Below, one piece after another: positions 1 through 5,947 of a stretch of DNA of 14,161 nt. The notes under the pieces are model-generated. The model was not told the origin of the DNA. It worked only from the letters and a program-made list of their open reading frames with translations, and searched no databases. Numbering within the stretch: position 1 is the first letter of the stretch; each line of letters begins with the position of its first letter. Source of the stretch: Candidatus Merdimorpha stercoravium (GTDB lineage: Bacteria > Bacteroidota > Bacteroidia > Flavobacteriales > UBA1820); assembly GCA_018715295.1 (NCBI GenBank), contig DVLY01000045.1, positions 1-14,161 of the forward strand, written 5' to 3'. The translations under genes and the position numbers were made by a program.

Positions 1-29
1 CCTCGATCCGCAAGGGAAGCCCTTTTCTC

Positions 30-626
30 TTATCGGTACAAGCCGCTCCGTTCGATGTAGTCCAGCACCGCCGGCGGCACCAAGGCCCGGACCTGGCGTC
101 CTGCACGGAGGTCTTCCCGGATGGCGGAAGCCGAAACCTCTACCTGCGGGGCGTGTTCCAGCACCGTAACCCGGGCTTTGTCCAGCAAGGGATGGGTGTT
201 GCTGTATCCCGGCCGCGGATAGATGTACAGCGGGAAGTATTTCAGGAGAAACTCGTAGTTCTTCCACCGTTCGAGTCCGATGAGCGTGTCGGCCCCCATC
301 GTCAGGCAGAAAGTCCTCTCGGGGTATTTCTGGGACAGATGCAGCAGGGTGTCGGCCGTGTAGCTGGGGCGCGGGAGGTAGAACTCCGCATCGCAGGCGC
401 GCACCCCTTCGAAGTCTTCGAGGGCCAGTCGCACCATCTCCAGCCGGACGTAGTCCGAAGCCAGCGTCGCTTTTTGTTTGAAGGGATTGTGCGGCGAGAC
501 CACGATCCACACTTCGTCCAGGTCGGTGTGCTCGCGCAGGTATTCGGCCACGATCAAGTGCCCGACGTGTATCGGGTTGAACGAACCGAAGTAAAGTCCC
601 GTTTTTTTCTTTCCGGCGCTGTCCAT
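30..626 (-). CDS. nadD: Nicotinate-nucleotide adenylyltransferase
   Basis: The product (198 aa) should transfer AMP from ATP to nicotinate mononucleotide, making deamido-NAD in cytosolic NAD synthesis. The nucleotidyltransferase signature GSFNPIHVGH is at residues 14-23 and carries the HxGH ATP-binding histidines (H20, H23). The C-terminal family motif appears as VSASAIR at 164-170, a mild variant of the usual ISSTxIR, followed by the typical segment ending in LVPPAVLDYI. Length is normal for NadD. It is the last gene of a minus-strand run yicC-gmk-nadD, an order I know from other Bacteroidales. The gap to gmk is 114 nt, much wider than the 2 nt between gmk and yicC. The sequence just before the ATG is rich in repeated GACA units, and I see no internal promoter in the gap. 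The ATG at 626 is the only Met ahead of the signature. Confidence 0.95.
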   Translation of the reverse strand: MDSAGKKKTGLYFGSFNPIHVGHLIVAEYLREHTDLDEVWIVVSPHNPFKQKATLASDYVRLEMVRLALEDFEGVRACDAEFYLPRPSYTADTLLHLSQKYPERTFCLTMGADTLIGLERWKNYEFLLKYFPLYIYPRPGYSNTHPLLDKARVTVLEHAPQVEVSASAIREDLRAGRQVRALVPPAVLDYIERSGLYR

Positions 627-740
627 GTGTCTGTCTGTGAGTCTGTCGCTGTTTTTTCCCCTTTGGCTGTCCTCTCCGGGGGCGGTTTGTTTTTTTGCCT
701 GTGGCTGCCTTCCGGCTTCTCGCAGGGGAGGCTTTTCGGG

Positions 741-1319
741 TTATTTCGCCAGGAAGTCGAGCACCGTCTTTCGCGCCTGGGCCACGGCCGTATCCAGGTC
801 GTCGTTGACGATGATCGTGTCGAAGTCTTTCGAATAGGAGATCTCCCGTTGGGCTTTGGCGATGCGCATTTCGATCTTGTCGGGAGTTTCCGTGCCGCGG
901 CCTTCGAGCCGGGCGCGCAACTGCTCGATGGAGGGCGGCATGATGAAGATCGAGAGCGACTCCCGGGGGTACATCCGTTTGATGTTCAGCCCGCCTACCA
1001 CGTCCACATCGAGGATGACTACATGTCCGGCCGCCCAGATGCGTTCCAGTTCGCTGCGGGGGGTGCCGTAGTAGGTGTCGGCATAGACCTGTTCCCATTC
1101 TAGAAATTCGTCCGCGTCGATGCGGCGGCGGAATTCTTCCGGGGAGAGGAAGTAATACTCCTTGCCGTGGGTTTCGCCTTTGCGCGGGGCGCGGGAGGTG
1201 GCCGAGACCGAAAATTCGGCATTCAGGATGCCTTCGGACAACAGGCGGTTGACGATCGTGGTCTTTCCCGAGCCGGAAGGGGCGGAAAAGATGAGGATCT
1301 TGCGGGTACTTGGGTTCAT
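741..1319 (-). CDS. gmk: Guanylate kinase
   Basis: The product (192 aa) phosphorylates GMP to GDP with ATP in the cytosol, and is essential for GTP supply. The P-loop APSGSGKTT is at residues 13-21. The GMP-binding region follows as SxTSRxPRxGExxGxxYYF at about residues 39-57, including S39, R43, R46, E49 and Y55. The C-terminal part (FDTIIVNDDLDTAVAQA) matches the family end. Length is typical. The ATG at 1319 lies 2 nt after the yicC stop, so the two are almost certainly cotranscribed and probably translationally coupled. nadD follows on the same strand. Confidence 0.97.
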   Translation of the reverse strand: MNPSTRKILIFSAPSGSGKTTIVNRLLSEGILNAEFSVSATSRAPRKGETHGKEYYFLSPEEFRRRIDADEFLEWEQVYADTYYGTPRSELERIWAAGHVVILDVDVVGGLNIKRMYPRESLSIFIMPPSIEQLRARLEGRGTETPDKIEMRIAKAQREISYSKDFDTIIVNDDLDTAVAQARKTVLDFLAK

Positions 1320-1321
1320 CC

Positions 1322-2182
1322 TTACAGTACGTTGAGCGATTGTTCCTTGATTTTTTCCAGTTCGTCCTTCATCCGCACGACCAGTTTCTGCATGTCGGCC
1401 TGGTTGGATTTGGACCCCATCGTGTTGATCTCGCGGCCTATCTCCTGGGCGATGAAGCCCAGTTTCTTTCCGCAGTTCTCCTCGCTGTCCATCGTCTTGA
1501 GGAAGTAGTCCAGGTGCAGGTTCAGGCGGACTTTCTCTTCGGTGATGTCCAGTTTTTCGAGGTAGAAGATGATCTCCTGCTCGAAGCGGTTTTCGTCCAC
1601 TTTCACTTCCGCTTCGCTCAGGTGTTTGCGCAGGCGTTCTTTGATCTGTTCCACCCGCGATTTTTCAAAAGGCTCGACCTGGGCGGCCAAGGCCCGGATG
1701 TTCCCGATGTACGAGGCCAATTCCCGGTGCAGGACCGCCCCTTCCGATTCGCGATAGGCTACCAAGGCGTCTGCCGCCTGCCGGATGGCGCCTTGCACCG
1801 TTTGCCAGGCCTCTTCGGAGAGCTCTTCGCGTTCGCCCCGGAAGACGTCCGGCAGGCGCATGGCGATCGCGAGGCTGTCGGTGGGGGAGAGCGAAGGTTC
1901 GATGGCTTGCAACTTCTCCCGGTAGGAAGCTACCGTGGCGGCGTTGATGTCGTGGCTGTTGTCGGCGTCGGCGGCTTCGGCGTAGATGAGCAGGTCGACC
2001 TTTCCGCGCATCAGACGCCCGGTGAGGTAGCTGCGTACTTCCAGTTCTTTTTCCCGCAACAGCGAAGGGATGCGGGTGGAGAGGTCCATTTGTTTTCCGT
2101 TGAGGGATTTGATCTCTACCGTCAGTTTTTTGTCGTCCAGTTCGACCTGTGCGCGGCCGAATCCGGTCATCGATCGTACCAT
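1322..2182 (-). CDS. YicC/YloC family endoribonuclease
   Basis: The 286-aa product has both YicC-family hallmarks: N-terminal SMTGFGRA at residues 4-11, and a C-terminal block REINTMGSKSNQ (250-261) leading into a helix MKDELEKIKEQ near the end. The middle is charged and helical (residues about 150-230), as expected. E. coli YicC has been reported to act as an endoribonuclease on small RNAs; the role in Bacteroidota is unproven, so the activity is inferred from family. The ATG at 2182 places the conserved SMTGFGR four residues in, the usual spacing. It heads the yicC-gmk-nadD run. A perfect TACCTTTG box lies about 160 nt upstream, giving a long, heavily structured leader (hairpins at 2249-2326). 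Confidence 0.9.
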   Translation of the reverse strand: MVRSMTGFGRAQVELDDKKLTVEIKSLNGKQMDLSTRIPSLLREKELEVRSYLTGRLMRGKVDLLIYAEAADADNSHDINAATVASYREKLQAIEPSLSPTDSLAIAMRLPDVFRGEREELSEEAWQTVQGAIRQAADALVAYRESEGAVLHRELASYIGNIRALAAQVEPFEKSRVEQIKERLRKHLSEAEVKVDENRFEQEIIFYLEKLDITEEKVRLNLHLDYFLKTMDSEENCGKKLGFIAQEIGREINTMGSKSNQADMQKLVVRMKDELEKIKEQSLNVL

Positions 2183-2248
2183 GGCAATCGGGTGTAAGTG
2201 TTCTTCTTTTCTTTTTGCGTTTCTTGTGTGATCCTGCTTTCTCCCTAG

Positions 2249-2326
2249 GCGAGCGCCGCTTCCGCGGCGCTCGCGGCCGCAAGGCCGCGAATCGGCTCCG
2301 GGCCAAGACGAGCCCCGCTGCCGGGG
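2249..2326. repeat. Cluster of GC-rich perfect inverted repeats in yicC leader
   Basis: Three perfect stems sit close together. The first has arms GCGAGCGCCGC (2249-2259) and GCGGCGCTCGC (2264-2274) around a 4-nt loop. The second has arms CGCGGCC (2272-2278) and GGCCGCG (2283-2289) around GCAA; it shares bases 2272-2274 with the first, so the two cannot both form fully. The third has arms CCCCG (2313-2317) and CGGGG (2322-2326). No T-run follows on either strand, so none looks like an intrinsic terminator. If yicC is transcribed from the box at 2344-2351, all three lie in its 5' leader. On the minus strand the first loop reads GGAA, a GNRA tetraloop. The function is unknown. Confidence 0.6.
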
Positions 2327-2343
2327 TAATGCGCAGGATAGGA

Positions 2344-2351
2344 CAAAGGTA
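2344..2351 (-). promoter_or_regulatory. Predicted -7 box for yicC-gmk-nadD
   Basis: The minus strand reads TACCTTTG here, a full match to the Bacteroidota -7 consensus TAnnTTTG. No clear TTTG is visible 19-21 bp upstream, so the call rests on one box. It lies 65 bp from the matching box of the divergent ABC-F gene, which also reads TACCTTTG. Transcription would start near 2340 and give a leader of about 155 nt. Confidence 0.45.
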
Positions 2352-2392
2352 CGGTTTTCTTCCCATAGATAGGCGGCGGGAGGACATTCCTT

Positions 2393-2423
2393 TTCGGTTT
2401 CGGGGCAGGATTTCGTACCTTTG
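2393..2423 (+). promoter_or_regulatory. Predicted promoter of the ABC-F gene
   Basis: TACCTTTG at 2416-2423 matches TAnnTTTG exactly. The expected -33 position, 19 bp upstream, holds TTCG (2393-2396), three of four bases of TTTG. Transcription should start at about 2427-2431, essentially at the GTG at 2430. This rules out the earlier in-frame TTG at 2421, which lies inside the box. Confidence 0.55.
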
Positions 2424-2429
2424 CCGGCA

Positions 2430-4307
2430 GTGAATTACCTTTCGGCAGAAAATATCGGCAAGTCCTTCGGCGTGCGCACGCTCTTTTCCGGATTGACCTT
2501 CGGCATCGAGCAGGGCGAAAAGGTCGCCTTTGTCGCCAAAAACGGTACGGGCAAATCCACCCTGATGAAGATCCTCTGCGGACGCGAGCAGCCCGACACC
2601 GGGGAGGTCGTCCTGCGCAAGGGCATCCGGCTGGGGTATCTCGAGCAGCAGCCCACGTTCGATCCGCAGCAGACCGTGCAGGACGTGATCTACGGGGGAG
2701 ACAGCCCCCGGTTGCAGGCCATCGCCCGCTACGAGCGGGCCGCCCGCCCGGGAGGAAGCCATGGGGACGATTTTCAGGCGGCGTACGAACAGATGGAAGC
2801 GCTCGGTGCGTGGGACTACGAGGTGCGGATCCGTACGGTCCTCTCCCAGCTCGGGCTGGATCGGGTGGAAGTGCCCTGCGGGCAGATGTCCGGCGGGCAG
2901 GTGCGGCGTTTGGCTTTGGCACGGGTGCTTATCGAAGAACCCGACCTGCTCGTGCTCGACGAGCCGACCAACCATCTGGACATTCCGATGGTGGAATGGC
3001 TGGAGGATTACCTGTCCAAGTCGAAGGTAACCCTGTTCATGGTTACCCACGACCGCTGGTTTCTCGACCGGGTATGCTCCGATATATTGGAACTGGACGA
3101 AGGGACGCTGTGGCGCTACAAGGGTGCGTACGCGGATTTTCTCAGCAAACGCGCGGAGCGTTGCGCCGCCGCGCGCAGCGCGGCGGAAAAGGCCCGGAAC
3201 CTGATGCGCACCGAACTCGAATGGATTCGCCGCCAGCCTCAGGCGCGCGGCACGAAAGCCAAGGCCCGCATCGACTCGTTCGACGAACTGGCCCGCCGCG
3301 CGGCGCGCCGCGCGGACGACCGGGTGCTCACCTTGGGCATCAATATGGAACGTTTGGGCAGCAAGGTAGTCGAACTGCACAACGTGTCCAAGTCGTGGGG
3401 GCAGGCCAGGATGCTCGACCGCTTCGACTATACGTTTCGGCGGGCCGAGCGGGTGGGGGTGGTCGGCGACAACGGCACGGGCAAAACCACCTTTCTCCGT
3501 TTGGTTACCGGCGAACTGCCCCCCGATGCGGGGAAAGTCGTGGTGGGCGATACCGTGGTGTTCGGTTATTACCGTCAGAGCGGTCTCGAGGTGCAGCCCG
3601 GCGAAAAAGTCATCGACGTAGTACGGCGTTACGGCGATTATCTCCCGCTTTCGGGCGGGCGGCGCCTTTCGGCCGAACAGTTGCTGGAGCGTTTTCTCTT
3701 TACCCGCGCCCAGCAGTGGGACTATGTGGAAAAACTCTCGGGGGGTGAACTTCGTCGCTTGTACCTCTGCACGGTGCTGATCGCCAACCCCAATTTCCTG
3801 ATCCTCGACGAGCCGACCAACGACCTGGACATCCTCACCCTGACTGTCCTGGAGGACTTCCTGCAGGAATATCCCGGGGTGTTGCTGGTGGTGAGCCACG
3901 ACCGGTATTTTCTGGACAAGATCGTCGACCATCTCTTTGTCTTTCAGGGCGAGGGCCGGGTGAAGGATTTCCCGGGCACGTATTCCGAGTACCGCCAGTG
4001 GAGCCGGCAGCAAGCCGCCGCGCAGCCCCGCGAACAGGCCCCGGGCGAAAAACCGAAAGCCGCCCGGGAGCGAGGCCCGCAGAAACAGCGCCTCTCGTAT
4101 CGCCAGCAGCAGGAGTACGAGGCCATCGAACAGGAACTCCCCTGCCTGGAAGCGGAAAAACAACAGATCGAAGCCGTTTTTTCCTCCGGGGAACCCTTGT
4201 CGGCCGAGCGGGTGAACGAACTTTCCCACCGGATGGAACAGTTGCTCGAACGCATCGACGCCTTGGAAATGCGTTGGCTGGAGCTTTCGGAGCAGAAAGG
4301 GGATTGA
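2430..4307 (+). CDS. uup: ABC-F family ATPase, Uup type
   Basis: The product (625 aa from GTG 2430) is a soluble twin-ATPase of the ABC-F group, ribosome-associated factors without membrane domains. ABC domain 1 has Walker A AKNGTGKST (36-44), signature MSGGQ (153-157) and Walker B LLVLDEPTNHLD with catalytic E178. Domain 2 has GDNGTGKTT (346-354), LSGGE (436-440) and LILDEPTNDLD with E461. The basic interdomain linker (about 235-320) contains WIRRQPQARGTKAKARI, typical of Uup. A charged coiled-coil tail (about 555-625) matches the Uup C-terminal domain, and overall length is close to E. coli Uup. GTG 2430 gives the usual family start MNYLSAENIGKSFG; the next in-frame ATG (2566) lies beyond Walker A. 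The gene converges with the minus-strand lipoprotein gene, 18 nt away. It is more likely a housekeeping translation factor than an antibiotic-resistance ABC-F. Confidence 0.9.
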   Translation: MNYLSAENIGKSFGVRTLFSGLTFGIEQGEKVAFVAKNGTGKSTLMKILCGREQPDTGEVVLRKGIRLGYLEQQPTFDPQQTVQDVIYGGDSPRLQAIARYERAARPGGSHGDDFQAAYEQMEALGAWDYEVRIRTVLSQLGLDRVEVPCGQMSGGQVRRLALARVLIEEPDLLVLDEPTNHLDIPMVEWLEDYLSKSKVTLFMVTHDRWFLDRVCSDILELDEGTLWRYKGAYADFLSKRAERCAAARSAAEKARNLMRTELEWIRRQPQARGTKAKARIDSFDELARRAARRADDRVLTLGINMERLGSKVVELHNVSKSWGQARMLDRFDYTFRRAERVGVVGDNGTGKTTFLRLVTGELPPDAGKVVVGDTVVFGYYRQSGLEVQPGEKVIDVVRRYGDYLPLSGGRRLSAEQLLERFLFTRAQQWDYVEKLSGGELRRLYLCTVLIANPNFLILDEPTNDLDILTLTVLEDFLQEYPGVLLVVSHDRYFLDKIVDHLFVFQGEGRVKDFPGTYSEYRQWSRQQAAAQPREQAPGEKPKAARERGPQKQRLSYRQQQEYEAIEQELPCLEAEKQQIEAVFSSGEPLSAERVNELSHRMEQLLERIDALEMRWLELSEQKGD

Positions 4308-4325
4308 GCGGTCGTATCGCTGGCC

Positions 4326-4772
4326 TTATTTCCGCAGCACGCCCCGCAGCACCCACCCCGCCGCACCTGCGAGCAGGACGACGATCCCCATCCAGAACCC
4401 GCGCAAGGGCGGATCGGCCGAAAGCTTCGACCGCTCCTGGGTATTTGCTTCCACTTTTTGTATGGAAAATGTCTCTCCGGTGCTTTCCCGGCGGAGGGAT
4501 TGCTGCGACGAATCCCGTTGCTGGAGGAGGTAGCGACGGACGGTCTCCCGCAGGGTGCGCCCCAAGGTGTCTTTCTCGCGGGTGGTTTCGTCGATGCGCA
4601 GGCGAAACACCCCTCCGTAGCGTGTGTGCGTGAGGGTAAGGAGCGAGTCCTTCCGCAGGCTTTCCACCTCCAAACGGGCGGTTTGCTGGCGGTGAAGCGT
4701 TTCTTTTTTTGCGCGGCAGCCGGTGGCGGCCAGGGCGAGGATCAAGAGGAGAAATACTTGGGGTGTTTTCAT
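4326..4772 (-). CDS. Spanin-like lipoprotein with C-terminal membrane helix
   Basis: I do not recognise a named family. The 148-aa product starts with a lipoprotein signal: hydrophobic residues 5-17 and lipobox ATGC, with acylated C19 predicted. A hydrophilic, charged, partly coiled-coil region follows (about 20-120). Near the C-terminus is a single membrane helix (about 126-142), then R143, R147 and K148, so the tail should be cytoplasmic. A lipid anchor at the N-terminus plus a membrane helix at the C-terminus is the layout of unimolecular spanins, phage proteins that link outer and inner membranes during lysis. An inner-membrane lipoprotein anchored at both ends is equally possible. Its ATG overlaps the stop of the upstream gene as ATGA, so the pair is coupled. 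Function is inferred from topology only. Confidence 0.8.
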   Translation of the reverse strand: MKTPQVFLLLILALAATGCRAKKETLHRQQTARLEVESLRKDSLLTLTHTRYGGVFRLRIDETTREKDTLGRTLRETVRRYLLQQRDSSQQSLRRESTGETFSIQKVEANTQERSKLSADPPLRGFWMGIVVLLAGAAGWVLRGVLRK

Positions 4773-5176
4773 GCTTTTTCGGTTTTGACGCCCTCCGGCT
4801 GGCTTTGGGGAATTTCCCGGGTGGGGCAGGCGGTGTTGGTGCAGCAGAGGCGGTCGCTGCGGCGACGCATCAGTTGGACTTCCAGTTCGATGTTGTACAG
4901 TTTTCGGGACAACTCGTTGATGCGGGCGCGTTTGGCGTTGAGGTCGTCCTGCATTTTGTCCATCTCGGCGTAGGCTTCGCGCAGGCTGTCCTTGAGAAAG
5001 AGGATCTGCTCGCGCGAGGCGGCGGCCAGACGCGCCGAGTTTTCGATCCGGGTGGATTCCACGTCCTCCCTCCGGCGGAAAAGGGCGGAGAAGACCACCG
5101 GGGCGAGTTCCCGCAGTCCCAGCACGCCTACCAGCGAGAGGAGGAATTGTCCCCAGCTGAGGTTGTCCTGTGTCAT
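4769..5176 (-). CDS. Small membrane-anchored coiled-coil protein
   Basis: This 135-aa product has an N-terminal hydrophobic stretch (about 8-33), interrupted by R22-E23 and ended by RRR at 34-36. A long charged helix with coiled-coil character runs from about 50 to 107, and a short Cys-containing tail reads CCTNTACPTR (C111, C112, C117). The positive-inside rule places the coiled coil in the cytoplasm. The layout resembles small proteins I recall from lysis modules of Bacteroidota prophages, which also end in a Cys-x-Cys-Pro-Arg-like tail; that is memory-based inference. It heads a two-gene unit with the lipoprotein gene (ATGA overlap) and has its own strong promoter. No other phage gene is nearby. 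Its function is unknown. Confidence 0.8.
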   Translation of the reverse strand: MTQDNLSWGQFLLSLVGVLGLRELAPVVFSALFRRREDVESTRIENSARLAAASREQILFLKDSLREAYAEMDKMQDDLNAKRARINELSRKLYNIELEVQLMRRRSDRLCCTNTACPTREIPQSQPEGVKTEKA

Positions 5177-5205
5177 GTTCTTTGAAGAAAAGAATGTTTT
5201 ACTTA

Positions 5206-5236
5206 CAAATATAATAATCTAAAAGGAAATATCAAA
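5206..5236 (-). promoter_or_regulatory. Promoter of the coiled-coil/lipoprotein pair
   Basis: Read on the minus strand, TTTG (5236-5233), a 19-bp spacer and TATATTTG (5213-5206) match the Bacteroidota primary sigma consensus at every fixed base. Transcription should begin near 5200, leaving a short leader of about 25 nt before the ATG at 5176. This is the best promoter match in the window. Only 26 bp separate its -33 box from that of the divergent tetR promoter. Confidence 0.75.
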
Positions 5237-5262
5237 GTGCTGTTCAAAAAATAGCGGGAATA

Positions 5263-5294
5263 TTTGTGGGGACGGGCAATTCTGCGTAATATTG
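5263..5294 (+). promoter_or_regulatory. Promoter of tetR-KASIII
   Basis: TTTG at 5263-5266, a 20-bp spacer, and TAATATTG at 5287-5294 match the Bacteroidota consensus with one mismatch in the -7 box. The predicted start, about 5298-5302, falls inside the inverted repeat 5297-5312. The leader to the ATG at 5326 is about 25 nt. Confidence 0.65.
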
Positions 5295-5296
5295 CG

Positions 5297-5312
5297 GAAT
5301 GAATGTTCATTC
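5297..5312. promoter_or_regulatory. TetR-type operator, FadR-box-like
   Basis: This is a perfect inverted repeat: GAATGAA (5297-5303), two bases TG, then TTCATTC (5306-5312). Arm sequence and spacing match the core of the Bacillus subtilis FadR/YsiA box as I recall it (TGAATGA, four bases, TCATTCA). It directly follows the -7 box and covers the predicted transcription start of the adjacent regulator gene. A bound repressor there would block its own promoter. It does not reach the divergent promoter at 5206-5236. That this regulator binds here is inference. Confidence 0.7.
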
Positions 5313-5325
5313 GTGCTAAAGGCTT

Positions 5326-5928
5326 ATGAGTCAGAAGACGGTAAGGGGAGACAAGTACAAAGCAATCCTGGACAGTACGCTGTTTCTGGTATCCACCTAC
5401 GGATTCCACGGCACCTCGATGGCCATGATCGCCGAGGATGCCGGGATCGGGGCGGGGACGATCTACCGTTACTTCAAGAGCAAGGACGACCTGATCTTTA
5501 CCCTCATGCAGGAGATCCAGGAAAAGGTCATTCAGGCCATGCTGTGCGGCTACGACGAGGCGATGCCCTACCGGGAGCGCTTCGAGCTCATGTGGCTCAA
5601 CATGACGCACTACTACATCCACCATCCGGACGAGTTCCAGTATGCCGAGCAGCACCGTCATTCGGGCTACATGCAGCACCTGGTGCGCGTGTCGGGACTG
5701 CGGATCCTCAGCCCGGTGCTCCGTTTCTTCATCGAGGGGAAAAAGAAGAAGCTGATCAAGGACCTGCCCTTGTACACCATCATCGCCGTTTCGCGCGGTC
5801 CGATCATCGAGATGGCCAAACTGCACATCGACCACAACCAACAATTGACCGAAAACCGTATCCGTCAAGCGTGCCATGCTTGTTGGGATGCTTTGCGTTA
5901 TACGGGAGAAGAAGACAATCAAGAATAA
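5326..5928 (+). CDS. TetR/AcrR family repressor, probably of fatty-acid genes
   Basis: The 200-aa product is a typical one-domain-plus-ligand-domain TetR regulator. The DNA-binding region covers about residues 10-56: a helix after KYKAIL, the turn YGFHGTSMAMIAEDAG (25-40), and recognition segment GAGTIYRYFKSKDDL (42-56), the conserved TetR ending. The recognition segment resembles that of Bacillus FadR (GTIYLYFKNKED, from memory). Residues about 60-200 form the variable helical ligand and dimer domain, rich in aromatic residues and His. The gene lies 19 nt upstream of a KASIII gene with no promoter between, so both should be in one transcript. The palindrome at its own transcription start predicts autorepression. 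A fatty acyl-CoA or acyl-ACP-type inducer is a reasonable guess from context but cannot be read from the sequence. Confidence 0.92.
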   Translation: MSQKTVRGDKYKAILDSTLFLVSTYGFHGTSMAMIAEDAGIGAGTIYRYFKSKDDLIFTLMQEIQEKVIQAMLCGYDEAMPYRERFELMWLNMTHYYIHHPDEFQYAEQHRHSGYMQHLVRVSGLRILSPVLRFFIEGKKKKLIKDLPLYTIIAVSRGPIIEMAKLHIDHNQQLTENRIRQACHACWDALRYTGEEDNQE

Positions 5929-5947
5929 AGCGATCCAACAAATCATC

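Noticed and set aside
627..660. GACA-type short repeats before nadD as a phase-variable tract
   Set aside because: The units are few and irregular and lie outside the coding frame. They are not a uniform slippage tract.
2149..2433. Plus-strand frame between yicC and the ABC-F gene
   Set aside because: It crosses the GC-rich hairpins and both divergent promoter boxes and overlaps the yicC start. Its composition is Arg-rich, so it is not a gene.
1665..4229. Long minus-strand frame across the yicC start and the ABC-F gene
   Set aside because: It runs antisense to a clear twin-ATPase and out of frame through yicC. Its Pro/Arg/Gly-rich composition looks like a shadow frame.
4305..4328. Bidirectional terminator between the convergent ABC-F and lipoprotein genes
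   Set aside because: Only a 4-bp AGCG/CGCT pairing with a long loop is visible and there is no T-run, so it is too weak to call.
4326..5176. Complete prophage remnant
   Set aside because: Only the two small envelope genes have phage-like topology. No integrase, attachment repeats, lysin or structural genes are present within the window.
5876..5947. Upstream ATG extending the KASIII protein by 24 residues
   Set aside because: It would overlap the tetR coding end by 53 nt, and the extra residues do not resemble the family N-terminus. ATG 5948 gives the normal start.
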